From contig CALAQT010000498.1 in assembly GCA_937888775.1 (NCBI GenBank), positions 1 to 21,353 of the forward strand: a DNA stretch of 21,353 nt. The letters are read 5' to 3'. Below the pieces are notes generated by a model, which was not told the DNA's origin, made no database searches, and saw only the letters and a program-made list of their open reading frames with translations. The DNA comes from an uncultured Actinomycetes bacterium (GTDB taxonomy: Bacteria > Actinomycetota > Thermoleophilia > Solirubrobacterales > Solirubrobacteraceae). Shown piece after piece: positions 21,312 to 21,353 of this stretch. The position numbers and the translations under genes were made by a program. Every line of letters begins with the position of its first letter. Positions within the stretch are counted from its first letter, which is position 1.

Positions 21312-21353
21312 CGGTTTCTCCCCAACTACGGCCATCATTTCTCCCCACTGGTG

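Noticed and set aside
1..21353. tRNA, rRNA, CRISPR arrays, plasmid or phage origins
   Set aside because: Looked for clustered direct repeats with spacers, cloverleaf-like inverted repeats and replication/integration genes, and saw none by eye.

Overview
The window is high-GC DNA with actinobacterial features: GTG starts, TANNNT -10 boxes lying right against start codons (leaderless style), and several protein types I associate with Thermoleophilia/Solirubrobacterales. Examples of the last are the 'ARHNAIAYLALFVALGGTSY' secreted protein, large secreted proteins with an Arg/His-rich stretch, and a Cys-rich HTH protein ending in 'GRAPNELEGC'. The assignment is an inference from style; no rRNA or housekeeping marker is present.

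Bases 1-9,260 are an insertion-sequence graveyard. A complete IS1182-family element (about 56-1771, with inverted repeats and a 4-bp duplication) is followed by eroded sequence, a broken nuclease-like gene and an intact HNH-like gene. A complete IS30-family element (about 4145-5733) sits inside an IS3-family element (about 5734-6689) whose second half is missing. Next come a probable IS1380-like transposase tail interrupted by TTAATTAATTAA, a hypothetical gene (7765-8403) and an IS110-family remnant that keeps its 5' leader and N-terminal catalytic domain. Bases 9,260-13,100 hold small chromosomal genes: an alpha/beta-barrel protein, a UDG-like protein divergent from a YbdK/EgtA-type carboxylate-amine ligase, a DUF2934 protein and a Cys-rich HTH protein, separated by long eroded gaps.

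The best finding is at 13,987-15,837. This is a 1,851-bp segment with TGTTGCCGCTCA terminal inverted repeats, AGTTT boxes spaced 19 bp apart near both ends, and a 5-bp duplication GGAAT. It contains no transposase. It carries a paralogue of the 7765-8403 gene, a leaderless 105-codon gene and a decayed gene. It looks like a non-autonomous passenger transposon of the IS21/Tn7/Tn5053 (Mu-like) type. It is inserted into the last codons of a large secreted-protein gene; removing the element and one copy of GGAAT in silico restores a natural basic C-terminus and a stop just before the next gene.

Bases 13,383-19,373 (minus strand) therefore read as one ancestral envelope operon of four genes: a membrane-anchored Ser/Pro-rich protein, a small secreted protein, a large secreted Ig-like protein and an anchored NTF2-like protein. 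The passenger element interrupts it. Bases 19,477-20,246 hold a divergent two-gene unit (excisionase-like HTH plus a helical protein, ATGA overlap). The right edge holds a membrane-anchored NERD-like protein.
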